Source: Bacillota bacterium (GTDB lineage Bacteria; Bacillota; Clostridia; Acetivibrionales; DTU013). Taken from it: a stretch of 64,000 nt of DNA. A program made the translations under genes and the position numbers. The notes under the pieces were generated by a model. The model made no database searches, was not told the DNA's origin, and saw only the letters and a list, made by a program, of their open reading frames with translations. Below are positions 18,701 through 25,630 of this stretch, piece after piece (within the stretch, counting starts at the first letter, position 1; each line of letters begins with the position of its first letter). The stretch lies in NCBI GenBank assembly GCA_023426125.1, contig JAFABI010000097.1, positions 62,001 through 126,000 on the forward strand, given 5' to 3'.

Positions 18701-18904
18701 TATGAATCAATCATGGCAAAAGCAGGTATCAATATTCATGAATTAAAGTATTTGAAAGGTGTGGATGCAAAAATTCATTCAGCACTAACTGATGAATGGC
18801 AAAAATGGGAGAAAGCCTTAGAAAGAACACCTACAGCCCAGGATATAACAAATTTTTCAAATAAAATTATTAGCAAGTATGCAGATAAATGGTTTAATCC
18901 ATGA
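12728..18904 (+). CDS. RHS/YD-repeat polymorphic toxin with C-terminal HNH-type nuclease domain
   Basis: 2058 residues, with signal peptide LLASLFITLLIMLGYGV. After a ~500-residue N-terminal region come many YD repeats (YDxxGRL, YDxxGN). They are interrupted around residues ~905-1085 by a jellyroll-like domain (GSWEHRAYWGANTI), a lectin-type insert seen in some RHS proteins. The core ends with ARYYNPEIGRFITEDSYWG and NDPVNRIDPSGH, the standard RHS boundary. The ~210-residue variable tip follows, with IHHTLPQKYE (His1985, His1986), GINIHELKYL and KIHSALTDEW, resembling DUF2380/LHH-type HNH nuclease toxins. GGGAGG precedes the start by 6 bases. Secreted contact or wall-associated toxin is the best reading; the target (DNA or RNA) is inferred from the fold. 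Confidence 0.9.
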   Translation: MMLKKLLASLFITLLIMLGYGVDIIDADVIRTDDSTSIMNDYEAPKSMYKQGIEPPYSANEAFEDRISPETGDLEIKQTDIYLKGRNGLDFALARYYSLSNANLYVGFVNATQVSSYYIEGKKILLHLDSSGYIIRSEVIDSHHMISGFSTYKEAQVWANDLNNGVYDCPPETPILDGDPGHLLQFRNYSVKTATLGYIYSDDVEGSTVNDEQFDLGAGWAFDLPYLEVRSWASPVQVILHNGSAGTWTYDPDYDWGGSHLEGYFLKDMVFGPDSGTFTCDGKVSSYRLTEKDGRKIYFDSIGRLLGIQDRFGNTIQFKGYTGSLIGQIVDSVGRVINISYVDATHVNINITDPTDSTQNKTITYIKYKLPDRYKARPQFQPDEYLLYEVIDAQGRHTSFDYGINEARFSMTNKNLAYHTNQNNPFEGVSNYYACLTQITHPTRAKTMFGYELHIKNLGQEGSMQFYKTKQRFDLMPDNNIKSSIRYQYNGISSNEYDGYPQYITLDNQVTVHDIPMDYETSAVEYFGGTSTGGDIKSNIYYFNFKLLEKQIIQRAGDNRTYIDNTYDLGTSLGAKCTKLLLSSQQTYYPDRNQFIPSISKTEVCEYDQNDMRNVVKSWSVLAEGNKTRTDYMTVYTYHPLYNYITGKTYKKDAGTTITEQYIPTDDAYGNVAVKSGKAVRYQKVSENNVLKKKVEYGYDNYGNISQIKEYLYDSLHPTDWNDETKTVSEYYSYDDNDTVRINANKKLDGVYLTKTMINGVKDADRNLVAPKNGNPAGVIDTVSGYDWFGNLKNMVDGNGGTIRFNYDKLGRKTYEENQDGSHKLYNWNDTSNILTVTDERGSVFQYAYDELGNLVYEKDGATGKAINTYEYDILSQLSREYNNDKKTSEYEYVQEGKIKSKETKEQSGWFEKSFPKGAQIIQSSSDEWKWVYSSVLDQYQETRNITDVHEHGFEGALDKMEIGQGDYVFVEIQTNSQSARPSEVMLQFKENGSWEHRAYWGANTINLGADGTESRKYIGSIPVYGEWCYLLIPADQIGLAGKSVDGIKFTLSNGVARFRRVGVLRGTSSFKSLYKEEYTYDYGLIDPTHEIYTKTIVGNANSPSVTTKSYIDKYGRGDKTGRLYDGIEHYDTFQYDYLGNKTGEKSARAYNEGWSQLWTTKYEYDYAGKPVKVTNIRGEYTTTEYDALGRVVKVTDAKGNLANPIYSTEYVYDNMGRVIEEKLPFENVSGAVNYTIKRHYYDRNGNVTLEKISKNKPVEALSFNQTEYGYNIRNMLILAKTFNAGVPENYTQYHYDTMGNKLRMYTGLKAPLTINGLDNITPSTDTDYSVTKYEYDRFSNLTKMTDPLGQIENYAYDLNGNMVSKVDRNGSMISMTYDGLDRLLANSVTNAAMPGYNASITYMYTLTGNRLSINGGSSSNYEYDALGRLKKEIEGQITKEYTYDAASNRKTLVIKQSGQVVSNTSYTYDNLNRLYQVSENGQLAATYTYDPNGNRQSLTYSNGDSTDYTYNLANKLKTLTNKKGSVTLSGYAYEYSLDGNQTRKSDNAGKITDYTYDGLGRLRNEAATGENAVSYAYDDSNNRKTMTIIGGAVTTYVYDKNNRLDSETEATGDATEITTYRYDGNGNQTYKGKETIKPAVAGESEGITASVLGEGSDDMGVTVSRYDGFNRLVTAATGSMSATYTYNGDGLRISKTVNGVMTRHVWDGSQIALELNGAGTVTQKYIRGINLIAAENGSGVRSYYLYNGHGDVVKLANSSGDAIKSYDYDAFGNEKNIDNNDTNVFRYAGEYFDKETGTIYLRARYYNPEIGRFITEDSYWGEDSDPLMLNLYTYCYNDPVNRIDPSGHVAPLIAAALIYLGETALETIPDVLIDMLLEGDSFVWWKSALGNYGTNVIPGLGEAKKAVKAAKLAKKYGPEVVEYLTKHGSDITSNISQIIKIADRYGTDGIARYMKVMAKTATKGNYADLFMEVYQNLPIGFQIHHTLPQKYESIMAKAGINIHELKYLKGVDAKIHSALTDEWQKWEKALERTPTAQDITNFSNKIISKYADKWFNP

Positions 18905-18921
18905 ATAAGGGGTGATATTTT

Positions 18922-19287
18922 TTGGAAGAACAAAGACTCTTCTATAAGAAATTAAAAGAGATAAAAGATTATTGGGTAGAAGATTCAATAAAAACACTTA
19001 AAGATGAAGTAGACTTTGTTACACCTGATTGTATAGAAGCTTATCAGTTGCTCAAAACACGGATAGATACTGATGAATACCGAAAGGCTTACAAAAAAGT
19101 TATAAATGGCCTGATAAAAGGTGTCATGCACTCTTTGCTAGTAACTTTTGACGGCGATGATGACTTGGCTGCATATTACAAAATAGACATTATAAATGCA
19201 GATACAAAAGTGTCATTGAAAGAAAATATTGCATTACATGAAGAGTTTTATGGCTATCTGCTTGATGCTGAGGATGATGAGTACTGA
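18922..19287 (+). CDS. Predicted immunity protein for RHS toxin
   Basis: A 121-residue acidic protein with no signal peptide, starting at TTG 18922 with AAGGGGTG about 10 bases upstream. It lies 17 bases after the RHS stop, the normal position for a cognate immunity gene. It is helical, with acidic clusters (FDGDDDLAAYY, DAEDDEY) that could mimic nucleic acid at a nuclease site. I do not recognise a named Imm family with certainty, so function rests on position, size and charge. Confidence 0.65.
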   Translation: MEEQRLFYKKLKEIKDYWVEDSIKTLKDEVDFVTPDCIEAYQLLKTRIDTDEYRKAYKKVINGLIKGVMHSLLVTFDGDDDLAAYYKIDIINADTKVSLKENIALHEEFYGYLLDAEDDEY

Positions 19288-19424
19288 GAAGCTTAGCAAA
19301 AGGCCCGGATACGGTTCTTATGTCTAAACCTAGCAGCGTACTGAACAAGGCTTGGGGTTAAAGCTTCCATGAAACAAGGTGATGGTTTTATGCTTTCTAG
19401 GAGTCATATAACGCAACAATTACA

Positions 19425-19455
19425 GGAGCTCGGAGTAATATTCCGACTCCTTTTT
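19425..19455 (+). terminator. Rho-independent terminator after RHS operon
   Basis: GGAG-c-TCGGA pairs with TCCGA-CTCC around a short AT loop, followed directly by TTTTT. It closes the protease-RHS-immunity transcription unit. Confidence 0.85.
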
Positions 19456-19555
19456 CTTATTTTATGACAATTCACTGATCCTGAATTGTAAACATAAGAT
19501 AATAGAAATCAATAATAATGCCTGTACATATTTTAATAATCGATAGGCTGATGGC

Positions 19556-19656
19556 GCAGCTCCCTGGTGATGGTGGGGAGACATCCGTTCGTGACGGAGG
19601 GATCCGCCGTCACCAGGGAGCTGCACCGATAATCCCCCGTTCAGTAATTACGGGGG
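19556..19656. other. Inverted-repeat block resembling a rolling-circle or transfer origin
   Basis: A perfect 15-bp stem (19556-19570 with 19610-19624) encloses a smaller stem near ATCCGT/ACGGA. Ten bases later comes CCCCCGT/ACGGGGG (19634-19640 and 19650-19656) with a 9-base loop. The block sits ~110 bases before a relic of a Rep_trans-family relaxase gene. C-run/G-run inverted repeats just upstream of such relaxases are typical of oriT of Tn916/ICEBs1-type elements and of rolling-circle origins, so an inherited origin is the best interpretation (inference). Confidence 0.45.
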
Positions 19657-19769
19657 CATAATATTCATTACATTTCATTCATTCCATTCGTTCACATTTT
19701 TCATATCCCTTTCATATCGTACCATTGTACTTGACGGTTTACATAATGAACACACATAGGAGCGACAAC

Positions 19770-19931
19770 ATGGAAGCATTAATAGATTGGCTGTCATTTA
19801 CAGTGAAACAAATTGAGGGAAAGGAACCCACACCGGAAAAAGGTATCAAAACATATTGAACCTTGATATTGACAAATTCGAATTGAGAACAGGAGGCTAT
19901 GGTTACACCAAGGGGTTTATGGGACACTCCT
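19770..19931 (+). pseudogene. Relic of Rep_trans-family replication initiator/relaxase
   Basis: An ATG at 19770 with AGGAG 7 bases upstream begins MEALIDWLSFTVKQ, matching the conserved start of the Rep_trans family (Tn916 Orf20/ICEBs1 NicK-type relaxases). The frame stops after 29 codons at 19857. In another frame the protein continues as NLDIDKFELRTGGYGYTKG, which fits the next segment of that family, so a one-base slip has probably occurred near the A-run at ~19837. The remainder is cut off by an intron-like sequence at ~19932. The gene is dead. Confidence 0.55.
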
Positions 19932-20105
19932 GTGTGCGCTAAGCGAAGCTTGGCATCATCTGACGGGGTGAAAGTCCCTGTTGGGTAAGGCCTAACCAGC
20001 CACCCATACCGAGTGATGCACCGTAACTGGAAACAGTAAGGTGAAGCGTACACAGGGAATCATATAGACCGTAGGGAAGACCGTAATTCCCAAGGCGCAT
20101 TATCA
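19932..20105 (+). mobile_element. 5' fragment of a group II intron
   Basis: The segment begins GTGTGCG (GUGYG-type 5' boundary) and continues with domain I-like structured sequence: GACGGGGTGAAAGTCCC, GGGTAAGGCCTAACCAGCC, CCGTAACTGGAAACAGTAAGG and CCGTAGGGAAGACCGTAA. No reverse transcriptase ORF and no domain V/VI 3' end was found downstream, so the element is truncated. It interrupts the Rep_trans relic. Recognition is by pattern; the exact class is not assigned. Confidence 0.5.
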
Positions 20106-20240
20106 ATTTGCAAATTAAATTCACATCAAATTGCGAAATAAAATCATAAGCAAAATACAAGAATGGTACGGAATTTTCACACTGCAACAGATTTTCCGAA
20201 GTTGATTTGCACAATACAGCAGTATTCCATTTGCACCACT

Positions 20241-20263
20241 GAAAAAGAGCCCTTGAGGCTCTT
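20241..20263 (-). terminator. Terminator for minus-strand small genes
   Basis: On the minus strand AAGAGCC pairs with GGCTCTT around a 5-base loop and is followed by TTTTTC. It lies ~45 bases after the end of the 94-residue minus-strand gene. Confidence 0.75.
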
Positions 20264-20308
20264 AATCGATCATGGGCTATATTAGTGTAGTCTGATAACC
20301 CTTGAGCA

Positions 20309-20593
20309 TTAACACTCTACCAACTGAACACGCTTTTTACTGATACGGTTTTCAATCGTTGGATTAAGTTTTCCTTGCGTTTCGTACGAAAAGAATTTAC
20401 TGCCATGATACCGGGCGTAATAAAAAATCAGCTCCTGGTATTCTTTTTCCGCCATCCTCATGCCAATATAGTCGTCGCTGGCGATGACGATCTGTTTTGC
20501 AAAAGTTTTAATCGTTGTAGGATTCCTCAAAATGAGTTGTCGACCGGTTGGAATTGTTTCACTTTTGATCCTTTTGGTTTTTTCCCGTACCAT
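20309..20593 (-). CDS. Small basic protein, unknown (mobile-element associated)
   Basis: 94 residues, starting at ATG 20593 with AAGGAGG about 6 bases upstream, a strong ribosome site. Sequence is basic with a YARYHGSKFFSYE segment. I do not recognise a family. Its start overlaps the 3' end of the next minus-strand gene in another frame, suggesting translational coupling. A terminator follows. It lies inside the decayed mobile segment at 19.5-20.7 kb. Confidence 0.5.
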   Translation of the reverse strand: MVREKTKRIKSETIPTGRQLILRNPTTIKTFAKQIVIASDDYIGMRMAEKEYQELIFYYARYHGSKFFSYETQGKLNPTIENRISKKRVQLVEC

Positions 20594-20733
20594 TTTCGGC
20601 CTCCTTCCATGTTCATGAACTGATTTATCATTGTCACAATGATTTCCGAGGTGTTGGCGTCAAATAGATAAGATATTTTATCAATCGTTTCGGAATCGCT
20701 CTGGTGATGGGATATGTTAATGCCTTCCTCCAA
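20527..20733 (-). CDS. Small protein, probably 5'-truncated, unknown
   Basis: 68 residues visible. The first usable codon is a TTG at 20733 without a convincing ribosome site, and the frame lies only ~10 bases from the junction with the GH36 fragment at 20744, so the true N-terminus was probably lost at that junction. The sequence SDSETIDKISYLFDANTSEIIVTMINQF looks like a short helical DNA-binding or dimerisation region. Its last 67 bases overlap the start of the 94-residue gene. Confidence 0.4.
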   Translation of the reverse strand: MEEGINISHHQSDSETIDKISYLFDANTSEIIVTMINQFMNMEGGRKWYGKKPKGSKVKQFQPVDNSF

Positions 20734-20743
20734 GACCGGGAAG

Positions 20744-20902
20744 TTATTGCGATACAGAAGGATGATCGAGCTTCACAAATGATATCGTCTTAAAATATTC
20801 GACGGTTATATACTACCTGTTGACGAAAGGCTATCGGGGTGTTCGTGGATCGAATATCAGTCGCACAATCCCGGCAGGAATTGCGGTTTCCTGATTCTGT
20901 AC
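20744..20902 (+). pseudogene. 159-bp fragment of a GH36 gene
   Basis: This stretch aligns without gaps to 6974-7132, the C-terminal part of the intact GH36-like gene, with about 25 mismatches by eye (roughly 84% identity). The ends are abrupt at TTATTGCG and TTCTGTAC. It is a remnant of a diverged paralogue destroyed by insertion or deletion at the mobile segment. Confidence 0.85.
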
Positions 20903-21040
20903 ATATTTTACGCAAATAGATAACTTCTGAATAGAAAAAATATTGGTTTTATAGATTTTGTATAGATCAGCCTTATGGGACAAAGAGCAAAATTGGACAC
21001 AATGATAGATAATTGATGTGCAATTATTGATTTTTACTGA

Positions 21041-21069
21041 TTGACCTACAGGGTATGGCAAAATATACT
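21041..21069 (+). promoter_or_regulatory. Sigma-A-type promoter for the lyase operon
   Basis: -35 TTGACC (21041-21046), 17-bp spacer, -10 TATACT (21064-21069). The ~30 bases upstream (AATTATTGATTTTTACTGA) closely match those before the GH35 gene promoter at 33877-33905, which has the same -35, spacing and -10. It is ~220 bases before the lyase start codon, leaving a long leader. Confidence 0.65.
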
Positions 21070-21289
21070 GGAATCGTTAGCAAAATCACATTCTCTAAAA
21101 TTATATAAGAACCTTTGATAAAATTTTAAGTAGGAGCAAGAAGCTTGATATTTTTATTCTGCAGTATGCATTTTATATATAGGTTTTAAATGCTTTGTTT
21201 TTTAGTATGCGGCAATTCCATAATTAATAAAAAGTTCGGCTGGAATGTTTGCGAGGATACTATTAAATTATTAAAGGAGTGGTATTATA

Positions 21290-24200
21290 ATGAAGTCAGG
21301 AAAAAGATATCTGGCGCTGCTGCTTTCGACGGCATTGCTGCTGTCGGGTGTGCCGGCTGCGGGTGCGTCCGTGCAGATGGGTGGAGACGCTGAGACGGTC
21401 AACAAGATCAATCCTTTTTCTCTACAAACCTTTCCTTTACAAGTTTATTCCTCTTTGCAGAACCCCGGTTTTGAGAACAGCGATGACCAACTATCCGGGT
21501 GGAGCCTTATCAATGGAGCGGATGTGGAGAATGGGACAGCTTCTTTGGAAACCAACACGGAAGGGTATGTCTTCCGCGGAGCAAAGGCTTTAAAGCTTAC
21601 CTATACGGGAACGGGCGTATACGGAGTAGTCAGCAACCCGGTTGCAATCATACCCGGGCAAAAATACCGGTTGAATTTGCATAGCCGTACCGACGCCGGA
21701 AGCTTTAAAGCGATTGTTGGCTTCTACGATGAAGCCGGCACTATCATTTCTGGCTCATCAAAAGAGTATACGGCTACGGGCAGCGGCTGGAAGCATATTA
21801 CTACCAACACTACCGGTATCCTGCCGGCAACTGCTCCGGAAAATGCTGCATATGCAACTGTTTCACTAACTGTTGTAGCAGGCAGCACGGTATATCTCGA
21901 CAACCTGCAGTTTACTGAGCTTTCCTCGAACCGGGCCCTGGTTAACGGCGGTTTTGAAGAAGGCATGGACCCCTTGACCGGGGAGCCGGTCGGCTATACT
22001 TCCTGGGAATGGGGGTATGGCTACTATGGGACGCAGGAGATTGTTGAGGATCCTGTTCATTCCGGCAGTAAAAGCTTAAAAATGATCACTTTAAAACGTC
22101 AGTATTCCAATAATACCATTCGCACCGGACTTGTGTCGGTTGTACCCGGCAGGGAATATAACTTTTCCGTTATGGTTTTAACGGAAAGTGGAACTCAGCC
22201 ATACATGTCGGTAGAATATTATGATGAAAATGGCGCGTCAATTACCAGTGGAAAACCGGAGAACATTCATTCAACTCTGACCAATACCTGGGAATCGCTG
22301 GGCACGAATGCTTTTGTTCCGGCGGGTGCTGCATTTGCTTCAATCACAGTTTGGCAGGCCGGCGCTGCAATGGCCGGCGTATACTATGCGGATGATGTTT
22401 CCGTCAGGCAGGCTGGCAACGTGGAACATCCGCCTTACCTGCAAAACCCCGGCTTTGAGGGCGGTCTCGACTCCAATGGCAAGATTAAAAATTGGACAAA
22501 ATATGGAACCTTAAATGATGTGATTTTATCGGCGGAACAAAAATACGAAGGCGGGTATTCTGTCAGGTTGGCAGCTGAAAATGAAGGCGGCAACGGTCTG
22601 CGCAGCGATCCGGTGAAGGTAGAGGCAAATCAGCCGTATCGGGCGAAGATGATGCTGTACAATGACATCGGCACCTCGGAGATTTATCTGGAGTTCTGGA
22701 ATGAGGGCAGCAGCCGCATTAGTGTAAAAGTGGAAGCGCTGTCCCGCACGAAGGTGTGGACGGAAGTGACGGTGGAGGCGTATGCCCCGGAGACCGCGGT
22801 ATACGCGACGATACTGATTTATCAGAGATCCGATGTCCGCGGTATTGTTTATGCCGACAACGGCAGTCTGGAAAAATACGCGCCGCAGTCTGAGGAAGTG
22901 CAGGAATTTGTTTCAGTTATAAACGGACACCCGAAGGTATATTTTACGGAAAATGACATCGCCGGACTCAAAGCGAAGGCGCAGGATGACGAGAAGGCAG
23001 CCATGGGCTCTTCCGGCAAGGAAATTGCCGGTAAGCTTCTGGCACAGGCGGACGCATATCTGGCCGAAGGACAGATCAACTACAATTTCAGCAATGTTTA
23101 TGGAGAAAATACGATTGCTATTACCATTCCATCGCCTCCCTCGAATGTGGACGTGAATAATCTGTCGCCGGTTCCGCCTTCCGGTTATGGCGTCTACCCG
23201 TTCTGGACCTCTATTTCCCGTGGATTGGAAGACCGTATGGAGGTCCTTTCCATGGCATATATCCTCACGGATAACGAGGCATATGCACAAAAGGCGATCG
23301 GTATTGCGAGGGCAATGACAACCTGGGGGAGCTGGCACGATCCAAAGGATAGCTCTCTTACTACAAATCTGGATACTGCACACATTATGTTCGGCATTTC
23401 AACCGTGTATGACCTCCTTTTTGATAAAATGACAGAGGTAGAGCGTACAGCTATCCAGACTGCAATGACCGGGAAGGGTCTCGAACCGCTTTTCGCTGAT
23501 GCGAAGGCCAAGCAGGATCACAATATCCAGGCGCTCCGCAACGCGGCTCTGGGGACGGGTGCGCTGTCGCTGATGGGAGATGTCGGCGCAGCATATACCA
23601 ACAAGTATCTTACCCGTGCAATGGAGTACTTCAACTGGTACCTGGAGGAACGCAAAAGCTCCGGCAATCAGGAAGGCTTCGGTTATACCGCTTACGCGAT
23701 TGAGAATATGATCGATACCTTCGAGCAGTTTGCACGGGTAACAGGCAAAAAGGAGCTGGTGAAGGACACATGGTTGAACAATGAATTGACAAAATGGGTC
23801 GTAAGCTTTTCAGCTCCAGGCTCTTATACGCTTGCACCGGTATCCAATTTCGACGCCTCCACCGGCTTTTACCAGACCTTTTCCGTACTGGCCAACAATG
23901 GAAACGGTCTTGCGGGCTGGTACCTGTCCAGGGCAAAACCCGGATCCGAGGTGCTCCTGACCAAGCAGTTCCTCTATTTAAATAAAAATATGCCGGTTAC
24001 GGCGCCCGGTCAGGCGATCGGCAATACCGCCCTTGTGGACAGCGTCGGCTGGGGCGCGATGCGCACCGGTTGGAATCCGGGCGATACCCTGTTCGGGTTC
24101 GTCAGCAACAACACCGGCCTGGGGCATAATCATTTCGACCAGAACAGCTTTCTGATGGCGTCCAACGGGCAATGGCTGGCATCCGACCCTGGATATTCGA

Positions 24201-25630
24201 ATTTTGCTTATGACAAGGTATGGGACTTCAAATCCAAATTGGGCCATAACACAATTCTGGTTGACTGGATTGAGGATACGGTTGCCGGGACACAGGTTTA
24301 CAAGGGCGGCGGAAGTATCGAGCCCAAGGTGTTGACTTCCACTTACGCATGTATGGTTGGCAGCGCAGCCGGTGCTTATGGCAATCTGCTCAGCAAATAT
24401 GACCGGTATGCAATAATGATCAATCATAAAGAGAAGCCGTACTTTATTGTATATGACGACCTCTCTTCATCGCAGGAGCGGACATACACATGGAGCTTGT
24501 TTTCCAACGGCTGGGATAACCTGCTGGTGGATGGAAACATGATCAATGGAAATACCTCAAGCCAGGCAGGCAATTCAATAGAGGTACGCAAGGGATACGG
24601 CAGATTGTATGCACAGTTTGTAAGCGACGACGCACTGCAGATTGATACCGGCTTGTACAAGGCAACAGAGGGCCCGTATATTCATGCGTCGAATATTGCA
24701 AAAGCTCAAAACCAGAACTTTCTAACCGTTTTGAACACATTCAACTCCGCCATTTCCATTCCGGCGCCAGTTTTTCAGCCGACAGCGGTTATGGATGAAG
24801 GAACGACCGGTGCCTTGAGTCTCGGTAGCGCCCTGTTCCGTGGAGAGAAGGGTGTCGGCAGTGAGATCTCCTGGACCTTTGGCGTGGAGAAGACCGCAGA
24901 ATATGATATTGCGCTGGTCATGCCCAATTCCTATATTTATGGCATTTACCAGGCGTCTATCGACGGGAGGGACATCGGCAATCCCTACGACGGATACGCA
25001 ACGGAAGTAACCATGGGCAATTTAAACGAGCTTGGGGAAATGACGCTGTCAGAAGGCGAGCATACACTCACCATGACTTGTAAGGGCACCAGCGTGCCAG
25101 GAAGGGATAAGTTTTACACGGCGGTAACGAATATCGTTCTGAAAGATACCGGTCTTGACCCGTCGATGGATCAAGCAGTCCGGGTATTGGAAGGATATGA
25201 CACCGATAGCGTCCTCGGCACAAGAATCGCCTATACCGAGTGCGAACAGGATCTGGTGCTCTTCAACAGAGGGGCCGGCGCGGTCTCCGCTGCGGGTATA
25301 AAGATGAATGCAAAGAGCGCTTCTATCCTGGGTATCTCAGGAAACAAGTTTGAAGGTTTCGGTGTGACTGACGCGACAAAGCTTTCCTATAAGGAGAAAG
25401 TATTGCTTGAAAGCGAAGGCCATGTTTCCGCGGCTGCGGACTACACGACTGCGGAAACCTGCTCTTTTGAGCTGAATTCTTCCGCAGAGCAAAGCATAAA
25501 GCTTTATGTCCCTTACCGGGCCAAGACTGTTATGGTCGACGGGCAAAGCGCATTGTTTACCCAGAAAGATGACCAGGTGAGCGTTTTCATACCGACCGGC
25601 CGGCATTCCATCGTAATAAGCCGGAAATGA
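21290..25630 (+). CDS. Secreted heparinase II/III-like polysaccharide lyase with three N-terminal CBM modules
   Basis: 1446 residues. A signal peptide (RYLALLLSTALLLSGVPAAG) is followed by three CBM4/9-like jellyroll modules at about residues 60-205, 215-375 and 380-535; each starts QNPGFE or NGGFEEG and ends with a VYxDN(L/V/G) strand. A PL-type alpha/alpha toroid (~540-850) contains HNIQALRNAALG. The heparinase II/III C-terminal sheet contains GHNHFDQNSFLMASNGQWL (His946, His948) and GHNTILVDW. A further beta-rich tail follows. It would cleave uronic-acid-containing polysaccharide outside the cell by beta-elimination; the substrate cannot be read from sequence. Its stop overlaps the next permease start (ATGA), tying degradation to uptake. 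Confidence 0.86.
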   Translation: MKSGKRYLALLLSTALLLSGVPAAGASVQMGGDAETVNKINPFSLQTFPLQVYSSLQNPGFENSDDQLSGWSLINGADVENGTASLETNTEGYVFRGAKALKLTYTGTGVYGVVSNPVAIIPGQKYRLNLHSRTDAGSFKAIVGFYDEAGTIISGSSKEYTATGSGWKHITTNTTGILPATAPENAAYATVSLTVVAGSTVYLDNLQFTELSSNRALVNGGFEEGMDPLTGEPVGYTSWEWGYGYYGTQEIVEDPVHSGSKSLKMITLKRQYSNNTIRTGLVSVVPGREYNFSVMVLTESGTQPYMSVEYYDENGASITSGKPENIHSTLTNTWESLGTNAFVPAGAAFASITVWQAGAAMAGVYYADDVSVRQAGNVEHPPYLQNPGFEGGLDSNGKIKNWTKYGTLNDVILSAEQKYEGGYSVRLAAENEGGNGLRSDPVKVEANQPYRAKMMLYNDIGTSEIYLEFWNEGSSRISVKVEALSRTKVWTEVTVEAYAPETAVYATILIYQRSDVRGIVYADNGSLEKYAPQSEEVQEFVSVINGHPKVYFTENDIAGLKAKAQDDEKAAMGSSGKEIAGKLLAQADAYLAEGQINYNFSNVYGENTIAITIPSPPSNVDVNNLSPVPPSGYGVYPFWTSISRGLEDRMEVLSMAYILTDNEAYAQKAIGIARAMTTWGSWHDPKDSSLTTNLDTAHIMFGISTVYDLLFDKMTEVERTAIQTAMTGKGLEPLFADAKAKQDHNIQALRNAALGTGALSLMGDVGAAYTNKYLTRAMEYFNWYLEERKSSGNQEGFGYTAYAIENMIDTFEQFARVTGKKELVKDTWLNNELTKWVVSFSAPGSYTLAPVSNFDASTGFYQTFSVLANNGNGLAGWYLSRAKPGSEVLLTKQFLYLNKNMPVTAPGQAIGNTALVDSVGWGAMRTGWNPGDTLFGFVSNNTGLGHNHFDQNSFLMASNGQWLASDPGYSNFAYDKVWDFKSKLGHNTILVDWIEDTVAGTQVYKGGGSIEPKVLTSTYACMVGSAAGAYGNLLSKYDRYAIMINHKEKPYFIVYDDLSSSQERTYTWSLFSNGWDNLLVDGNMINGNTSSQAGNSIEVRKGYGRLYAQFVSDDALQIDTGLYKATEGPYIHASNIAKAQNQNFLTVLNTFNSAISIPAPVFQPTAVMDEGTTGALSLGSALFRGEKGVGSEISWTFGVEKTAEYDIALVMPNSYIYGIYQASIDGRDIGNPYDGYATEVTMGNLNELGEMTLSEGEHTLTMTCKGTSVPGRDKFYTAVTNIVLKDTGLDPSMDQAVRVLEGYDTDSVLGTRIAYTECEQDLVLFNRGAGAVSAAGIKMNAKSASILGISGNKFEGFGVTDATKLSYKEKVLLESEGHVSAAADYTTAETCSFELNSSAEQSIKLYVPYRAKTVMVDGQSALFTQKDDQVSVFIPTGRHSIVISRK

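Noticed and set aside
19739..20214. Two minus-strand frames (104 and 91 codons) over the intron-like segment
   Set aside because: They overlap the structured intron fragment and relaxase relic and show no protein-like pattern.
20298..20335. tRNA-like D-arm sequence on the minus strand (GTTCAGTTGGTAGAG)
   Set aside because: No acceptor, anticodon or T-arm can be built around it; it encodes the end of the 94-residue frame.
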